Assembly: GCA_034437035.1 (NCBI GenBank)
Contig: DAOTUI010000247.1
Location: forward strand, 1-64,000
From: CAKZQX01 sp034437035
GTDB taxonomy: Bacteria > Chloroflexota > Chloroflexia > Chloroflexales > Chloroflexaceae
Direction: 5' to 3'
DNA length: 64,000 nucleotides
A program made the translations under genes and the position numbers. The stretch's first letter is position 1; each line of letters begins with the position of its first letter. The notes beneath the pieces were generated by a model. It worked only from the letters and a program-made list of their open reading frames with translations. It was not told the origin of the DNA and searched no databases. Shown here piece by piece: positions 41,058 to 50,595 of the stretch.

Positions 41058-41609
41058 TCAAGAGAATAGCGCGGCGATAGGGAGGGACCAACCGGGAACA
41101 ACATCGTCGCCATCGAGTATATCCGGCTCCCGTAAAACCATAATGTGCGTAAGTGAGCGGTAAACGGTTACGGTATGCTTCCGCGGATTGATGACTATTA
41201 CCATACGCGTACCAGCATCGAGCCAGTCAGTCACTTTCGCGTCTACCTCGGTATAAAGGTCATGCGGGGAAACTACCTCCACCGCCAGATCCGGCGCGCC
41301 ATGCCAATACCCTTCAGGTTCTGTTTCCGGGTCAATCCGCGCCTGTTGGATGAACGCGACATCGGCTGCACGCACCGTATCAGGATCGGTTGCCAGTAAG
41401 AAACCGGTTTCGGCGGCGCACACTACCCCCAGATCCTGTGTGCGAACATACTGATCGAGGGGTGTGGCAATATTCATCGTCAACCGTCCATGCTGAAATC
41501 CGGCAGGTGACATCCGGCGTAGTTCTCCTTGCACAAGTTCATACCGAAAGCCATCGTTGGGCAGTTGGCGCAGTTCATCTGCTGTTCTCGGTTGGTGGAC
41601 AATAGTCAT
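41058..41609 (-). CDS. Uma2-family (DUF820) putative endonuclease
   Basis: The product is 183 aa, starting MTIVHQPRTADELRQLPNDG. It has the family features RYELVQGELRRMSPAGFQHGRL, AADVAFIQQAR, the PD-(D/E)xK core PDLAVEVVSPHDLYTEVDAKVTDWLDAGTRMVIVINPRKHTVTVYRS, and a C-terminal DILDGDDVVPGWSLPIAALF. Uma2 proteins are abundant in cyanobacteria and Chloroflexota, with no defined substrate. It stands alone, upstream (in transcription terms) of no close partner. Confidence 0.9.
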   Translation of the reverse strand: MTIVHQPRTADELRQLPNDGFRYELVQGELRRMSPAGFQHGRLTMNIATPLDQYVRTQDLGVVCAAETGFLLATDPDTVRAADVAFIQQARIDPETEPEGYWHGAPDLAVEVVSPHDLYTEVDAKVTDWLDAGTRMVIVINPRKHTVTVYRSLTHIMVLREPDILDGDDVVPGWSLPIAALFS

Positions 41610-41793
41610 AGAAGTTGCGGACCCTTTCGGTCAGGTATGAATATCCGCTGTTTGTAGTATATCACGGGTGGAAGTTGAGGTGGATGAATATCATACTGAC
41701 GCAGTCGAAGTAACCATGCAGATTGCAAATCAGGCGGTATAAGCAGTGGTTCCTGCTCGCTCCTCTGGTTCTCAGTGTTCAGTTCTCGGTTCT

Positions 41794-43005
41794 TCAAAAA
41801 AACCGTCCCACCTTCACTACCGGCACGGGTTCCAGCCGTACCGCCGGAGCGCCCGGCGTGATTGTGGGGATGTAGCGCACCAGCATCAACTGGGACCACT
41901 GCTGCTTTTGGTAGGGGCGATAGGGGGTGATATAGTCGCGGACGCCCGCATCGCAGGCATAGTCGATCACTTCCGGGGTGTAGCCGCCGGCTACCAGGTA
42001 GGCATCAACCATGCTGTAGTCGCCGCCTGCCCGCGTGTGCGCCAGCCAGTCCACATACTTGAGCATCTGGTTGATGACATTCACATCGCCAATCAGATCT
42101 TTTTTTAACTCAACGGCCTTGTAGCGCATAATCGTCGGCGGGAAGTTGGGCGAGAGCCGCTGCGTCGTGTAGCCAAACAGATCGATGCGATCCATATACA
42201 TCACCGGCTTCTGCGGGGAGGCGGGCATCTGGTTGGCCACATAGTCCCACGCCCCGAAGATGCTCGTCACCTCCGGGTGGCGTACCGTCAGCGCGTGGGC
42301 CAGCCATGCCTGCAGCAGCGCCTCGTGGGCCACAATGCCCTCGCGCACATAGCGTGCCAGCAGTCCATCAACGTCGATCCGGTGGGCCGCCAGCCGGTCG
42401 GCCTGCGCACCGATCCGCGCCTGGTAAAAGATCGACTGGTCGGGGAAGATCTGCCCATCGGCCAGCGCCAGACAACCGGTGGCGTCGGCATTGCGCCGCA
42501 GGAGCAGGTCGGCCATTACCTGGGCCTCGTCATCCTCCACCTGGATAAAGCTGCGCTTCTCGAAGACGCGCAGCCCGCGCACCACGCCGCGCATATCGCC
42601 CTGCAATACCTCGTCCATATCCAGACCGCGCGTGAAGAAGGCCGGGTCGGGGCGGAAGAAGACCAGCCAGCGCATATCCTCCTCGCGGTGCTGCCGATAG
42701 AGCAGGTGGGTGCGGTCGTCCGGGGGTTGTGCGTGGGGGAACGATGCGCCGGGATAGTTTGCCAGTGCTGCCGTCGGGGTGCCGGGTTGGAGCGCCAGCA
42801 GCCGCCCGACGCCATAGATCGTTCGCTCGCGGAAGAAGAAGATCAGGTCGCCGGGCCGCATCGTCAGATAGTCGGCCAGCGTCAACTCGGCGGCCACACT
42901 CCAGGAGGCGTAGTCCGGGCGCTTCATCAGCGTGCCATACACCCCAAACTCGACATAGCGCCGTAGCGCGTCTTCATCGGCCAGATTGACGATATAGCCG
43001 GACAT
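41794..43005 (-). CDS. Probable restriction endonuclease: EVE/PUA-like N-terminus and NucS/DUF91-like nuclease C-terminus
   Basis: The product is 403 aa. The N-terminal 170 residues (GYIVNLADEDALRRYVEFGVYGTLM... MRPGDLIFFFRERTIYGVGRLLAL... LVFFRPDPAFFTRGLDMDEVL) have the look of an EVE/PUA-fold domain, a class that reads modified bases. The C-terminal part has a PD-(D/E)xK-type core: MYMDRIDLFGY (candidate Asp272 or Asp275), then YKAVELKKD (Glu299, Lys301) and VINQMLKYVDWLAHTRAGG, as in NucS/DUF91 nucleases. It starts four bases after the Dam-type methylase gene on the same strand, the classic layout of a type II restriction-modification pair. The specificity is unknown. Confidence 0.65.
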   Translation of the reverse strand: MSGYIVNLADEDALRRYVEFGVYGTLMKRPDYASWSVAAELTLADYLTMRPGDLIFFFRERTIYGVGRLLALQPGTPTAALANYPGASFPHAQPPDDRTHLLYRQHREEDMRWLVFFRPDPAFFTRGLDMDEVLQGDMRGVVRGLRVFEKRSFIQVEDDEAQVMADLLLRRNADATGCLALADGQIFPDQSIFYQARIGAQADRLAAHRIDVDGLLARYVREGIVAHEALLQAWLAHALTVRHPEVTSIFGAWDYVANQMPASPQKPVMYMDRIDLFGYTTQRLSPNFPPTIMRYKAVELKKDLIGDVNVINQMLKYVDWLAHTRAGGDYSMVDAYLVAGGYTPEVIDYACDAGVRDYITPYRPYQKQQWSQLMLVRYIPTITPGAPAVRLEPVPVVKVGRFF

Positions 43006-43008
43006 GGG

Positions 43009-43926
43009 TTACGGCTTCACTCCGTTGGTGCCCGACTGGTAAGATTGGTAACTACAGACAATCAGCTCTTCGACGCTGCCGCGCTTTTTGCCGTTGCAGT
43101 TGATCTTGCGGCTGGCATGGACAATGTCGGCCAGCGGCATAGCGTGGTAGAGTTCGCGGGTAAACTGCGTGTGTGAGTTGCTCAACATCACATAACTGCC
43201 GCGCTGCACCAGTTGGTTGAACACCTCAACCAGCCGGCGCTGCTCAGCCACGCTGAAGTGCTGATCGGTGTAGTGGGTGAAGGAGGCTGTCGCGCTCACC
43301 GGGTCGTAGGGCGGATCAAAGTAAACCAGGTCGCCGGGTTGGGCGCGCTCCAGCACCTCGGCAAAATCGCTCTGCCGGATCTCGGTCTGCTGCAACGCCG
43401 CGCTGACCGCCCGCAGATTAGCCGGATCGCAGATCAGCGGGTTTTTGTAGTAGCCAAAGGGCGTGTTAAACTGCCCTTTCTTGTTGACCCGGTAGAGGCC
43501 GTTGTAGCAGGTGCGGTTTAGAAAGATTGTCCGCGCTGCTTTGGCAACCGGCTCACGCTGCGCAAAATCGCTGCGCCGGTCCCAACTACGGATCTCGCGG
43601 AAATAGTCGGGATCTTTAAAGTGGGGCGTATGCTCCTGCAGCGCTGCGATCAGCGCCGTAACATCATCCCGGACCACCTGGTAACAGCGGATCAACTCTG
43701 CGTTCGAATCGCTCAACACCGCGCCTTCGCGCAGATTGCCATTATTCGCCAGATGGAAGAAGAGCGCGCCACCGCCCACAAACGGCTCATGGTAGCGCCG
43801 AAATTGCCGGGGGAGACGTCGGGTTAACTCGGGCAGCAGTTGCCCTTTACCGCCGGCCCACTTCAGAAAAGGTCGTGCTGGCACTGCAAACTCCCGGAAC
43901 AGGCTGGCCCGCGCCTGATGCCACAT
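43009..43926 (-). CDS. Dam-type N6-adenine DNA methyltransferase (D12 class)
   Basis: The product is 305 aa. Motif I is FLKWAGGKGQLLPEL at 20-34 (S-adenosylmethionine binding), YHEPFVGGGALFF follows, and the catalytic motif is VYFDPPYDPV with DPPY at 204-207. The target-recognition region between (NGLYRVNKKGQFNTPFGYYKNP) closely resembles that of GATC-specific Dam/DpnM enzymes, so methylation of adenine in GATC is the first guess. It is directly followed by the nuclease-like gene at 41794, so it probably protects host DNA rather than being an orphan Dam. Confidence 0.93.
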   Translation of the reverse strand: MWHQARASLFREFAVPARPFLKWAGGKGQLLPELTRRLPRQFRRYHEPFVGGGALFFHLANNGNLREGAVLSDSNAELIRCYQVVRDDVTALIAALQEHTPHFKDPDYFREIRSWDRRSDFAQREPVAKAARTIFLNRTCYNGLYRVNKKGQFNTPFGYYKNPLICDPANLRAVSAALQQTEIRQSDFAEVLERAQPGDLVYFDPPYDPVSATASFTHYTDQHFSVAEQRRLVEVFNQLVQRGSYVMLSNSHTQFTRELYHAMPLADIVHASRKINCNGKKRGSVEELIVCSYQSYQSGTNGVKP

Positions 43927-44029
43927 AGCTTTACCCTACCACACACCGGTACGTCCTGGGATTATAGCACATGACGGCACGCGTGAGACGTGAAACGTGA
44001 CAGGCAATAGTTTTCCATTGCACTTCACA

Positions 44030-44085
44030 ATACGGCATACGGCATACGGGATACAGGATACGGCATACGGCATACGGCATACGCT
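44030..44085. repeat. Tandem 7-bp repeat (ATACGGC), eight units
   Basis: Eight consecutive 7-mers run ATACGGC, ATACGGC, ATACGGG, ATACAGG, ATACGGC (three times) and ATACGCT, ending one base before the stop codon of the DUF885 gene on the minus strand. Repeat-number variation by slippage would be expected. Confidence 0.85.
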
Positions 44086-45741
44086 TCACAGCAACACTCC
44101 ATCATCGTGCGGCAGCAGCAGTTTGCGCAGGAGCGGGATCGGCGGCGCGCCATAGCCGATATACGCATCGTGGAAGCGCTTCAGCGAAAAATTGTCGCCG
44201 TGGGCCGCCCGGTAATCCGCCAGCAGCTTGAGCAGCATCAGCTTGCCCAGCGTGTAGTTGAGATAACCGGGGTCATGCGTACCCCGCCGCGCCTCCTGCC
44301 GCGATGTCACCTCGTCCATGTAGGCGTTCTGCATAAAGAAGTGGGTCGCCTCTTCCACCGTCATGCCCTGGGTGTGCATTTTGATCGCGCAGACATAGCG
44401 GCAGTTGCGGGTCAGCGCCTCAGCCAGTTGCGCCAGCCGCAGTACCGGGTCGCCGTCACCATAGCCCTGCTCCAGCATCATCTGCTCAACATAGTGAGCC
44501 CAGCTCTCGATATGCGAATAGGCGGTGAAGACTTTGGCAAGCCGTGATGGTGCGTTATGGATGTGCAGAAAGTGAATGTAATGCCCCGGGTAAGCCTCGT
44601 GTATCGAGACATCGGTCAGCGTGGCATAATCGAACTTGGTCAGCCAGCCCTCGATATCCTGGGGTGACCAGTGCGGCTCAGGCAGGGTGACATAGTAGAA
44701 GGACTCGTTGGCATGCTCCTCAAATGGCCCGGCGGTACTCATCATCGCAAAGGCCCAGCGGGCAAACGGCGGCGTCTCCTCAACCTGACAGCGTACTTCA
44801 GATGGAACCGTCACAATATCGCGGTCAATCAGGAAGCTGCGCAGATTCTCCAGCAGCGCACGCGTCTCGTCGATCAAGCGGTCGGCACTGGGATGGTTGC
44901 GCCCCAATGCCTGCATATGCTGCTGGATCGACCAGTCCGGATTGATCTGGGCGGCAACCCGAACAATCTCCGCCTGGTTGCGCGCCAGGTCCGCCTCGCC
45001 GATAGCCAGCACCTGTTCCAGCGGCAGATCAACCAGTTCATAGTAGCGCAGCATCGTGCTAAACTGCTGTGTGCCAATCGCAAACTCATCGTGGGAGGCG
45101 GGCAGCAGTTCATTGCGCAGGTAGCAACTGAAGGCTTCCAGGGCCGCCACCGCTTTGTCACGGGCTGCCCAGACCGCCTGCTCCAGTGCGGGATCGGTCA
45201 GCGGGCCGAGCGCCTCCGGCAGATTCTGCTTGAAAAATGTTATCAGACCGGCGAAGATCGTCAGCGACTCTTCGACCAGCACGCGGGGAACATGCGGTTG
45301 CAGATTCTGCCGCGCAACCTGCATGGTCGCCGGGATCCGGCGCAGGTGTTGTGCCAGCGCCGCCGCACGCTCCTCGCGGGGAGCATAGTCGCGTTTAACA
45401 TAGTTATCCACCATGGCGTCATAGGCATAGACCATCGGGTTGCGCCGATACTCGCACTCCTCCGACCAGCGCCACATCTCGGCATCGATCTGCCAGCGCA
45501 GCAGGCCACACTCAAACGCCGCCAACCGCTCTAACCCGGCGGGATCGATCTGATCCAGCCGCTGACGATAGCCCTGGAGTTTTTCAATATAGGCAGAAAT
45601 CGCGTCAGACTGGAGGTTCATGACCTGACCATCGTAGGCATGCAGGCCAAGCGCGCCGGCAACCGGCGGATGAAAGGCAAAATAATCGGCTAAAAAATTA
45701 TCGGTAAGCGCCTTCAACGCCTGAGCATGCTCATCAGTCAT
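44086..45741 (-). CDS. DUF885 family protein (putative zinc metallopeptidase-like)
   Basis: The product is 551 aa, the standard length for DUF885. The zinc-type motif HEAYPGH is present (VSIHEAYPGHYIHFLH), with a downstream glutamate in the ESWAHYVEQMMLEQGYG helix as the probable third ligand, and R-rich EARRGTHDPGYLNYTLGKLMLL toward the end. The protein is almost all alpha-helical and has no signal peptide, unlike many lipoprotein members. Peptidase activity is inferred from the motif and not proven for the family in general. Its stop codon abuts a 7-bp tandem repeat. Confidence 0.93.
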   Translation of the reverse strand: MTDEHAQALKALTDNFLADYFAFHPPVAGALGLHAYDGQVMNLQSDAISAYIEKLQGYRQRLDQIDPAGLERLAAFECGLLRWQIDAEMWRWSEECEYRRNPMVYAYDAMVDNYVKRDYAPREERAAALAQHLRRIPATMQVARQNLQPHVPRVLVEESLTIFAGLITFFKQNLPEALGPLTDPALEQAVWAARDKAVAALEAFSCYLRNELLPASHDEFAIGTQQFSTMLRYYELVDLPLEQVLAIGEADLARNQAEIVRVAAQINPDWSIQQHMQALGRNHPSADRLIDETRALLENLRSFLIDRDIVTVPSEVRCQVEETPPFARWAFAMMSTAGPFEEHANESFYYVTLPEPHWSPQDIEGWLTKFDYATLTDVSIHEAYPGHYIHFLHIHNAPSRLAKVFTAYSHIESWAHYVEQMMLEQGYGDGDPVLRLAQLAEALTRNCRYVCAIKMHTQGMTVEEATHFFMQNAYMDEVTSRQEARRGTHDPGYLNYTLGKLMLLKLLADYRAAHGDNFSLKRFHDAYIGYGAPPIPLLRKLLLPHDDGVLL

Positions 45742-45812
45742 ACGGCATCTCCTTCATTCCAGGCTTCCACCGCAACAGTGTGCCGCGAAAGCATTTTGTG
45801 CCTGATACATAT

Positions 45813-46592
45813 TTAGAGCATATATTGCCGGACAAATACAACAAGCGTCACGCTAAACCCGACCAGCGCGACAAAGCGGCGAATAACGCGCGCATCAAAC
45901 CGGCGGGCAATCGCCCCGCCCGCATACCCGCCGATAATCGCGCCACCGATCATCGTCAGCACCATCGGCCAGACCACAATCCCGGCAAAGATAAATGTGA
46001 TCACCGCCAGACTGCCGACCAGTCCCGCCAGCACGGTTTTGAGCGCATTCATCATATGAATATCTTCCATGCCGACAACTGCCAGCACTGCCAGGATCAT
46101 GATACCAAGTCCCGCGCCAAAAAAGCCACCATACACGGAAACCAAAAATTGCAACAGTGGCGCGCCCACCGTCGCCAGCTTCGATTGTTCGCCCTGCGAC
46201 CGCTCGGCGTAGGCCAGCACGCGATTGGTAAGCGGCTTGCTAAACGTAAACAGCAGTGTTGCGGTCAGCAGCAGGTAGGGCACCAACTGATCGAACGTAC
46301 GCTCCGGTGTGGCGAGCAGCAGCAGCGCGCCGGACAACCCGCCCGCCAGACTGACGACACTCAGCAACACAACCGAGCGCCGTTGTTGCAGCAGTTCGCG
46401 GCGGTAAGCGCCGGCACCGGCAAACAGCCCCGGCCAGAGGGCAACTTTGTTGGTTGCATTGGCGCTGATCGAGGGCACCCCGACAAATAACAGGGTTGGG
46501 AAGGAGATCAGACTGCCGCCCCCGGCCACCGCGTTGAGCGCGCCTGCCAGCAGTGCGGCAACAAAGAGGGCAACGGCTTGTAGGATCGTCAT
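45813..46592 (-). CDS. TauE/SafE family anion permease
   Basis: The product is 259 aa with eight hydrophobic helices and the two-fold repeat of this family. The first half begins ALNAVAGGGSLISFPTLLFVGVPSISANATNKVALWPG, the second SVYGGFFGAGLGIMILAVLAVVG.. MNALKTVLAGLVGSLAVITFIFAGIVVW. Members export or take up sulfite, sulfoacetate and similar anions; the substrate here is unknown. It is divergent from gltX with a 145-base gap. Confidence 0.93.
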   Translation of the reverse strand: MTILQAVALFVAALLAGALNAVAGGGSLISFPTLLFVGVPSISANATNKVALWPGLFAGAGAYRRELLQQRRSVVLLSVVSLAGGLSGALLLLATPERTFDQLVPYLLLTATLLFTFSKPLTNRVLAYAERSQGEQSKLATVGAPLLQFLVSVYGGFFGAGLGIMILAVLAVVGMEDIHMMNALKTVLAGLVGSLAVITFIFAGIVVWPMVLTMIGGAIIGGYAGGAIARRFDARVIRRFVALVGFSVTLVVFVRQYML

Positions 46593-46737
46593 ACGTGATT
46601 TTGTTTCTGTCAGACGCGGACTTCAGGATGACCCAGTTGCATAAACCGGACATCCTCTCAAATATAGCACAAGTCCGGCAACCTCTGGTATCATACGCTA
46701 CAACAGCAGCAAGAAGCATAAGCTGAAGTGAGGAATA

Positions 46738-48231
46738 ATGACTGAGATAACTCCACCGGTACGCGTGCGTTTTGCGCCCAGCCCGACGGGCTTTCTGCAT
46801 ATCGGCGGCGTGCGTACCGCCCTGTTCAACTGGCTGTTTGCCCGCCACTACGGCGGGCAGTTCATCCTGCGCATCGAAGACACCGACGAGAAGCGGTTTG
46901 TACCCGGCGCGGTCGCCGATCTGCTGGCCTCACTGCGCTGGGTAGGCATCGACTGGGACGAAGGCCCGGACTGTGGCGGCCCGCATGCGCCCTACGTGCA
47001 GTCCGAGCGCCGCAATGCAGGCATCTACCAGCAGCATGTAGACCAACTGCTGGCAAGCGGGCATGCCTACAAATCATTTACTACTGCGGAAGAGCAGGAG
47101 CAGATGAAAGCCGAGGCTATGGCGCGCGGCGTCAAGAGCTTCCGCTTTCGTGGCCCCGACCGGGACTGGACACCGGAGCAGGTCGCCGCTGCCGAAGCGC
47201 AGGGCAAACCCTACACGATCCGCCTCAAGGTACCGCTGACCGGGACAACGCACTTTCATGATCTGATCCGGGGCGGCGAGCAGATCGCGGTCGATAACGC
47301 GACACTCTATGATGTTGTGCTGCTCAAATCGGACGGCATGCCGGTCTACCATCTGGCCCACCTGGTGGATGATCACCTGATGGGAGTGACGCATGTGATC
47401 CGGGGCGAGGAGTGGGTGCCCAGCACGCCCTACCATATTCTGCTCTACACCGCCTTTGGCTGGGAGCCGCCCACCTTTGCGCATGTGCCCAACATCCTGC
47501 GGCAGGATGGGCGCGGCAAACTCTCCAAGCGCAAAGATGATGTTGCGACCAACCGCTTCTGGGAGCGCGGCTACCTGCCTGCGGCGATGCTCAACTATCT
47601 GGCGTTGCAGGGCTGGAGCTATGACGAGTCGACCGAGATTATGTCGGACAATGAACTGATTGAGCGCTTTACCATTGATCGGGTCCAGCCCTCACCGGCG
47701 CGCTGGAACCCGGAAAAACTCAAGGATATGAACGGGATCTACATCCGCAAGCTGACGGTGGCGGAGTTGACGGAGCGCCTGATTCCCTTCGTGGAGCGGG
47801 CCGGGTTGATCGATACGCCGCCTATGCCCGAAGAGCATGCCTACCTTGAGCAGTTGGTACCGCTGATCCACGAGCGCCTGGAGGAGTTGAGCGAAGCGCC
47901 CGATCTCCTCGATTTCTTCTTCCATGATGTGAGCTATCCCGATCCGGCGCTACTCATCCCAAAGAAGATAGACGCCGCCGGCACCGCTGCCGCCCTACGC
48001 GCCGCCCACGAACGGCTGACGCAGCTTGAAACCTGGGACGAAGCCCACCTGGAGGAGACCCTGCGCGCGCTTACGGGCGAACTGGGGGTCAAGGCGGGAC
48101 AACTCTTTGCGCCCATCCGGGTTGCGATTACCGGACGCACGGTTGCGCCGCCGCTCTTTGAAACACTGGCGGCCTTGGGACGCGAACGCAGCCTGGAGCG
48201 CATCCACGCCGCCGCCGAAACCCTGAGTTGA
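46738..48231 (+). CDS. gltX: Glutamyl-tRNA synthetase
   Basis: The product is 497 aa. The class I motifs are clear: PSPTGFLHIGGVRTALFNWLFAR (HIGH-type at residues 21-24) and GRGKLSKRKDD (KMSKS-type). Catalytic-domain features RIEDTDEKRFVPGA and HVIRGEEWVPSTPYHILLY match, and the helical anticodon-binding domain occupies the last 180 residues. GAGG precedes the ATG. Whether it also charges tRNA-Gln (non-discriminating) cannot be told here; no glnS or gatCAB is in the window. Confidence 0.97.
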   Translation: MTEITPPVRVRFAPSPTGFLHIGGVRTALFNWLFARHYGGQFILRIEDTDEKRFVPGAVADLLASLRWVGIDWDEGPDCGGPHAPYVQSERRNAGIYQQHVDQLLASGHAYKSFTTAEEQEQMKAEAMARGVKSFRFRGPDRDWTPEQVAAAEAQGKPYTIRLKVPLTGTTHFHDLIRGGEQIAVDNATLYDVVLLKSDGMPVYHLAHLVDDHLMGVTHVIRGEEWVPSTPYHILLYTAFGWEPPTFAHVPNILRQDGRGKLSKRKDDVATNRFWERGYLPAAMLNYLALQGWSYDESTEIMSDNELIERFTIDRVQPSPARWNPEKLKDMNGIYIRKLTVAELTERLIPFVERAGLIDTPPMPEEHAYLEQLVPLIHERLEELSEAPDLLDFFFHDVSYPDPALLIPKKIDAAGTAAALRAAHERLTQLETWDEAHLEETLRALTGELGVKAGQLFAPIRVAITGRTVAPPLFETLAALGRERSLERIHAAAETLS

Positions 48232-48252
48232 CCCTTGAGTGCATAGCGCGAT

Positions 48253-48354
48253 GTGTTGACCGAGGAAGATATCCAGAAGTATTAGCAACTGGCGCGGGAG
48301 CAATTGGAACCCGCCTGCATTCAATGGCTGGAGACTGGAGAACTGCCGGAGTAG
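48253..48354 (+). pseudogene. Small remnant reading frame
   Basis: The frame LTEEDIQKY, an in-frame TAG, then QLAREQLEPACIQWLETGELPE and a stop looks like a small helical protein interrupted by a nonsense codon. There is no start signal. The rest of the 48232-48553 gap shows nothing recognisable except the region just before the M23 gene. Confidence 0.3.
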
Positions 48355-48553
48355 TCCGACGCGGGAGATGCTGCATCGGGTAGAGCATCTCTCGCCATCT
48401 CAGTCGAGATTCTGCGCTACCATATACCTTCCAGGAAGCGGTTTATCCGTACCATCTTGATACGAGCTCCCATCGTGCCATGCGGGTTGCGTATTCGCAT
48501 CCTTTCCGCTATACTGCCGGCGGTCCGGATGCTGCAAGAGAAGAAAGTTACCC

Positions 48554-50446
48554 GTGGATCATATACCGCGCAACTCACGCTATCGTCAACTTCAGGAGCG
48601 CCGTGCAGCCGCCGCACGGCGGCGCAGGCGCGTTCTCTTCGCCCTGGCGATTGTGGCTCTGCTGATGGCCGGGACCGTATCGCTGCTGCATTCGCCTGCA
48701 GACCAGGTGGCCCAGGCACCCGGGGCCGAACCGACGGTCACCGGGCAGCGCCTGCAACCGCTGATTAGCACGGCTACACCAACCGCTCCCGGTACCGCAT
48801 TCGAGGATGTTCTGCCCGCCATTGGTGCAGCCGGCGCGCTGGCAACCCCGCCGCCGGTCCCAACGCTGAATCCGTCCAATCCCATCTTCGATCCACAGCG
48901 CTTCTCGTATGAGCCGGGCTTCTACCAACCGGAGATCCAGGCATTTCTGGATGCCCAGCCGGGTCCACTCAAAGATGTGCGCTTTCAGATTGGTGACCGT
49001 TCGCAGTCCTTTGCCGAGGTATTGAACGGCATGGCCAGTCTCTACAGCCTGAACCCGAAAATTATGCCGGCCCTGCTGGAGCAACAGAGCCGGCTACTCT
49101 CCAGCGCCGAACCCTCGCCCGAGCAGATGAGCTGGGCATTGGGCTTTCGCGGTGAGGATGGACGACGGCAGGGGTTGTACCAGCAGTTCTACTGGGGCAT
49201 GATTGAACTGCGTCACGCCGTGCGCGACTATACAATCACTCCCGGCGATGCCCTGCCGGAACTGGTCTTTGCCGATGATGAACGGCAGCGCCCACCCTCC
49301 GATATTAGCCTGACACGCTATGCCCTGGCGCGCGTGCTTGCACCGACAACAACGCCTGATCAACTACCGGCAAAACTCGATGAATTTCTGCGCACCTACA
49401 CCCGTCTGTTTGATGACCCGCGCCTCCCGCCAACCGGCTGGCCGCAACTGGCCGAGCCCTTTCTTACCAACCCGATGGAGGTACAGACGCGCGTCACATC
49501 GTTCTTTGACCACGACACGCCGTTCCTGCGGCAGAATGGCTCGCTGGTCTCCTTCTGGGGACGCCGGGAGACCATGCTCTCGTACGATGGGCATACGGGA
49601 TGGGATTACGGCATGCGGCCACCCGACCGGGTGCTGGCGGCGGCTGACGGTACGGTAGTCTTCGCAGGTAACTCGGATGATGGCTGCTTTACCCCCGCGC
49701 GTGGTGTCATTATCGATCATGGCAATGGCTACCGCACGCTCTACTGGCATCTCAGCGAACTGTTTGTCGAAACCGGTCAGTCGCTCTCGGCGGGAACACC
49801 GATTGGCGCAGCAGGTGCCTCCGGCTGTGCGTTTGGTCCGCATCTACACTTCCAGGTGCAGTATCTCGGGCGCGATGTTGATCCGTATGGCTGGTGCGGC
49901 AGCGAACCCGATCCCTGGGCCGGCAGTCCGGCCGGGCAGATCAGTGCCTGGCTCTGGGATGATATGCCCTCCCCCTGTGCGCCCCCGCCGGCAAATATTA
50001 TTGTTGTTGATAATAGTGCGCCGGGGTTTGCCCAGAGCGGTAACTGGCAGGCGATTGAACCGGGCTACGACGGTGGTGCGCTCTTCGCTGCCACACGCCG
50101 CAGTGGCGCCGACAATCAGCCCTGGCAGACGCGCTCGCTGGCGACGCCCTCCGTGGCGATCTGGCGGCCGGAACTGCCCCATGCCGGGCAGTACCGGGTG
50201 CTGGTCTATATTCCCTATGTGCTCAATGGCCTGGACGACTCCCGATCCGTGCGCTACCATGTACGCCACCAGGAAGGCGAGACCGAGGTCTTTGTCGATG
50301 GTGAGGCGTATGCCAACGGCTGGGCCGACCTGGGCGTCTATGCCTTCGACCCGTCCGGTGATGCGCTCGTCAGTATCAGCACCCTGGCGGGTGATAATGG
50401 CCGGGGCGTGTGGGCCGATGCTGTGGCCTGGGTACCGGTGCAGTAA
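48554..50446 (+). CDS. Secreted M23-family metallopeptidase with a C-terminal golvesin-like domain
   Basis: The product is 630 aa from GTG 48554. A very basic N-terminus (RRAAAARRRRR) precedes one hydrophobic helix (about 27-45) and a Pro/Thr-rich linker. The M23 (LytM) peptidase domain at about 335-450 has YDGHTGWDYG (HxxxD zinc ligands) and FGPHLHFQ (HxH). Downstream, from about residue 475, a beta-rich domain (DNSAPGFAQSGNW... VWADAVAWVPV) resembles golvesin/CBM-like modules often attached to secreted enzymes. It is predicted to cut peptidoglycan cross-bridges outside the membrane. It stands alone between gltX and the ABC transporter genes. Confidence 0.9.
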   Translation: MDHIPRNSRYRQLQERRAAAARRRRRVLFALAIVALLMAGTVSLLHSPADQVAQAPGAEPTVTGQRLQPLISTATPTAPGTAFEDVLPAIGAAGALATPPPVPTLNPSNPIFDPQRFSYEPGFYQPEIQAFLDAQPGPLKDVRFQIGDRSQSFAEVLNGMASLYSLNPKIMPALLEQQSRLLSSAEPSPEQMSWALGFRGEDGRRQGLYQQFYWGMIELRHAVRDYTITPGDALPELVFADDERQRPPSDISLTRYALARVLAPTTTPDQLPAKLDEFLRTYTRLFDDPRLPPTGWPQLAEPFLTNPMEVQTRVTSFFDHDTPFLRQNGSLVSFWGRRETMLSYDGHTGWDYGMRPPDRVLAAADGTVVFAGNSDDGCFTPARGVIIDHGNGYRTLYWHLSELFVETGQSLSAGTPIGAAGASGCAFGPHLHFQVQYLGRDVDPYGWCGSEPDPWAGSPAGQISAWLWDDMPSPCAPPPANIIVVDNSAPGFAQSGNWQAIEPGYDGGALFAATRRSGADNQPWQTRSLATPSVAIWRPELPHAGQYRVLVYIPYVLNGLDDSRSVRYHVRHQEGETEVFVDGEAYANGWADLGVYAFDPSGDALVSISTLAGDNGRGVWADAVAWVPVQ

Positions 50447-50595
50447 GTCAGTGCAGCAAAGAGATTTGATTTCCTCTCACCGTAGAGAGATAGAGGATAC
50501 AAAAGGAACTGAGGAGGTGTTTTTCAGCATTCTCCATGTTGCGGTGGCTGCTGCTCCGAAAGCTTGTTGGTGGTCCGCTCCCTAACCTTACCCCA

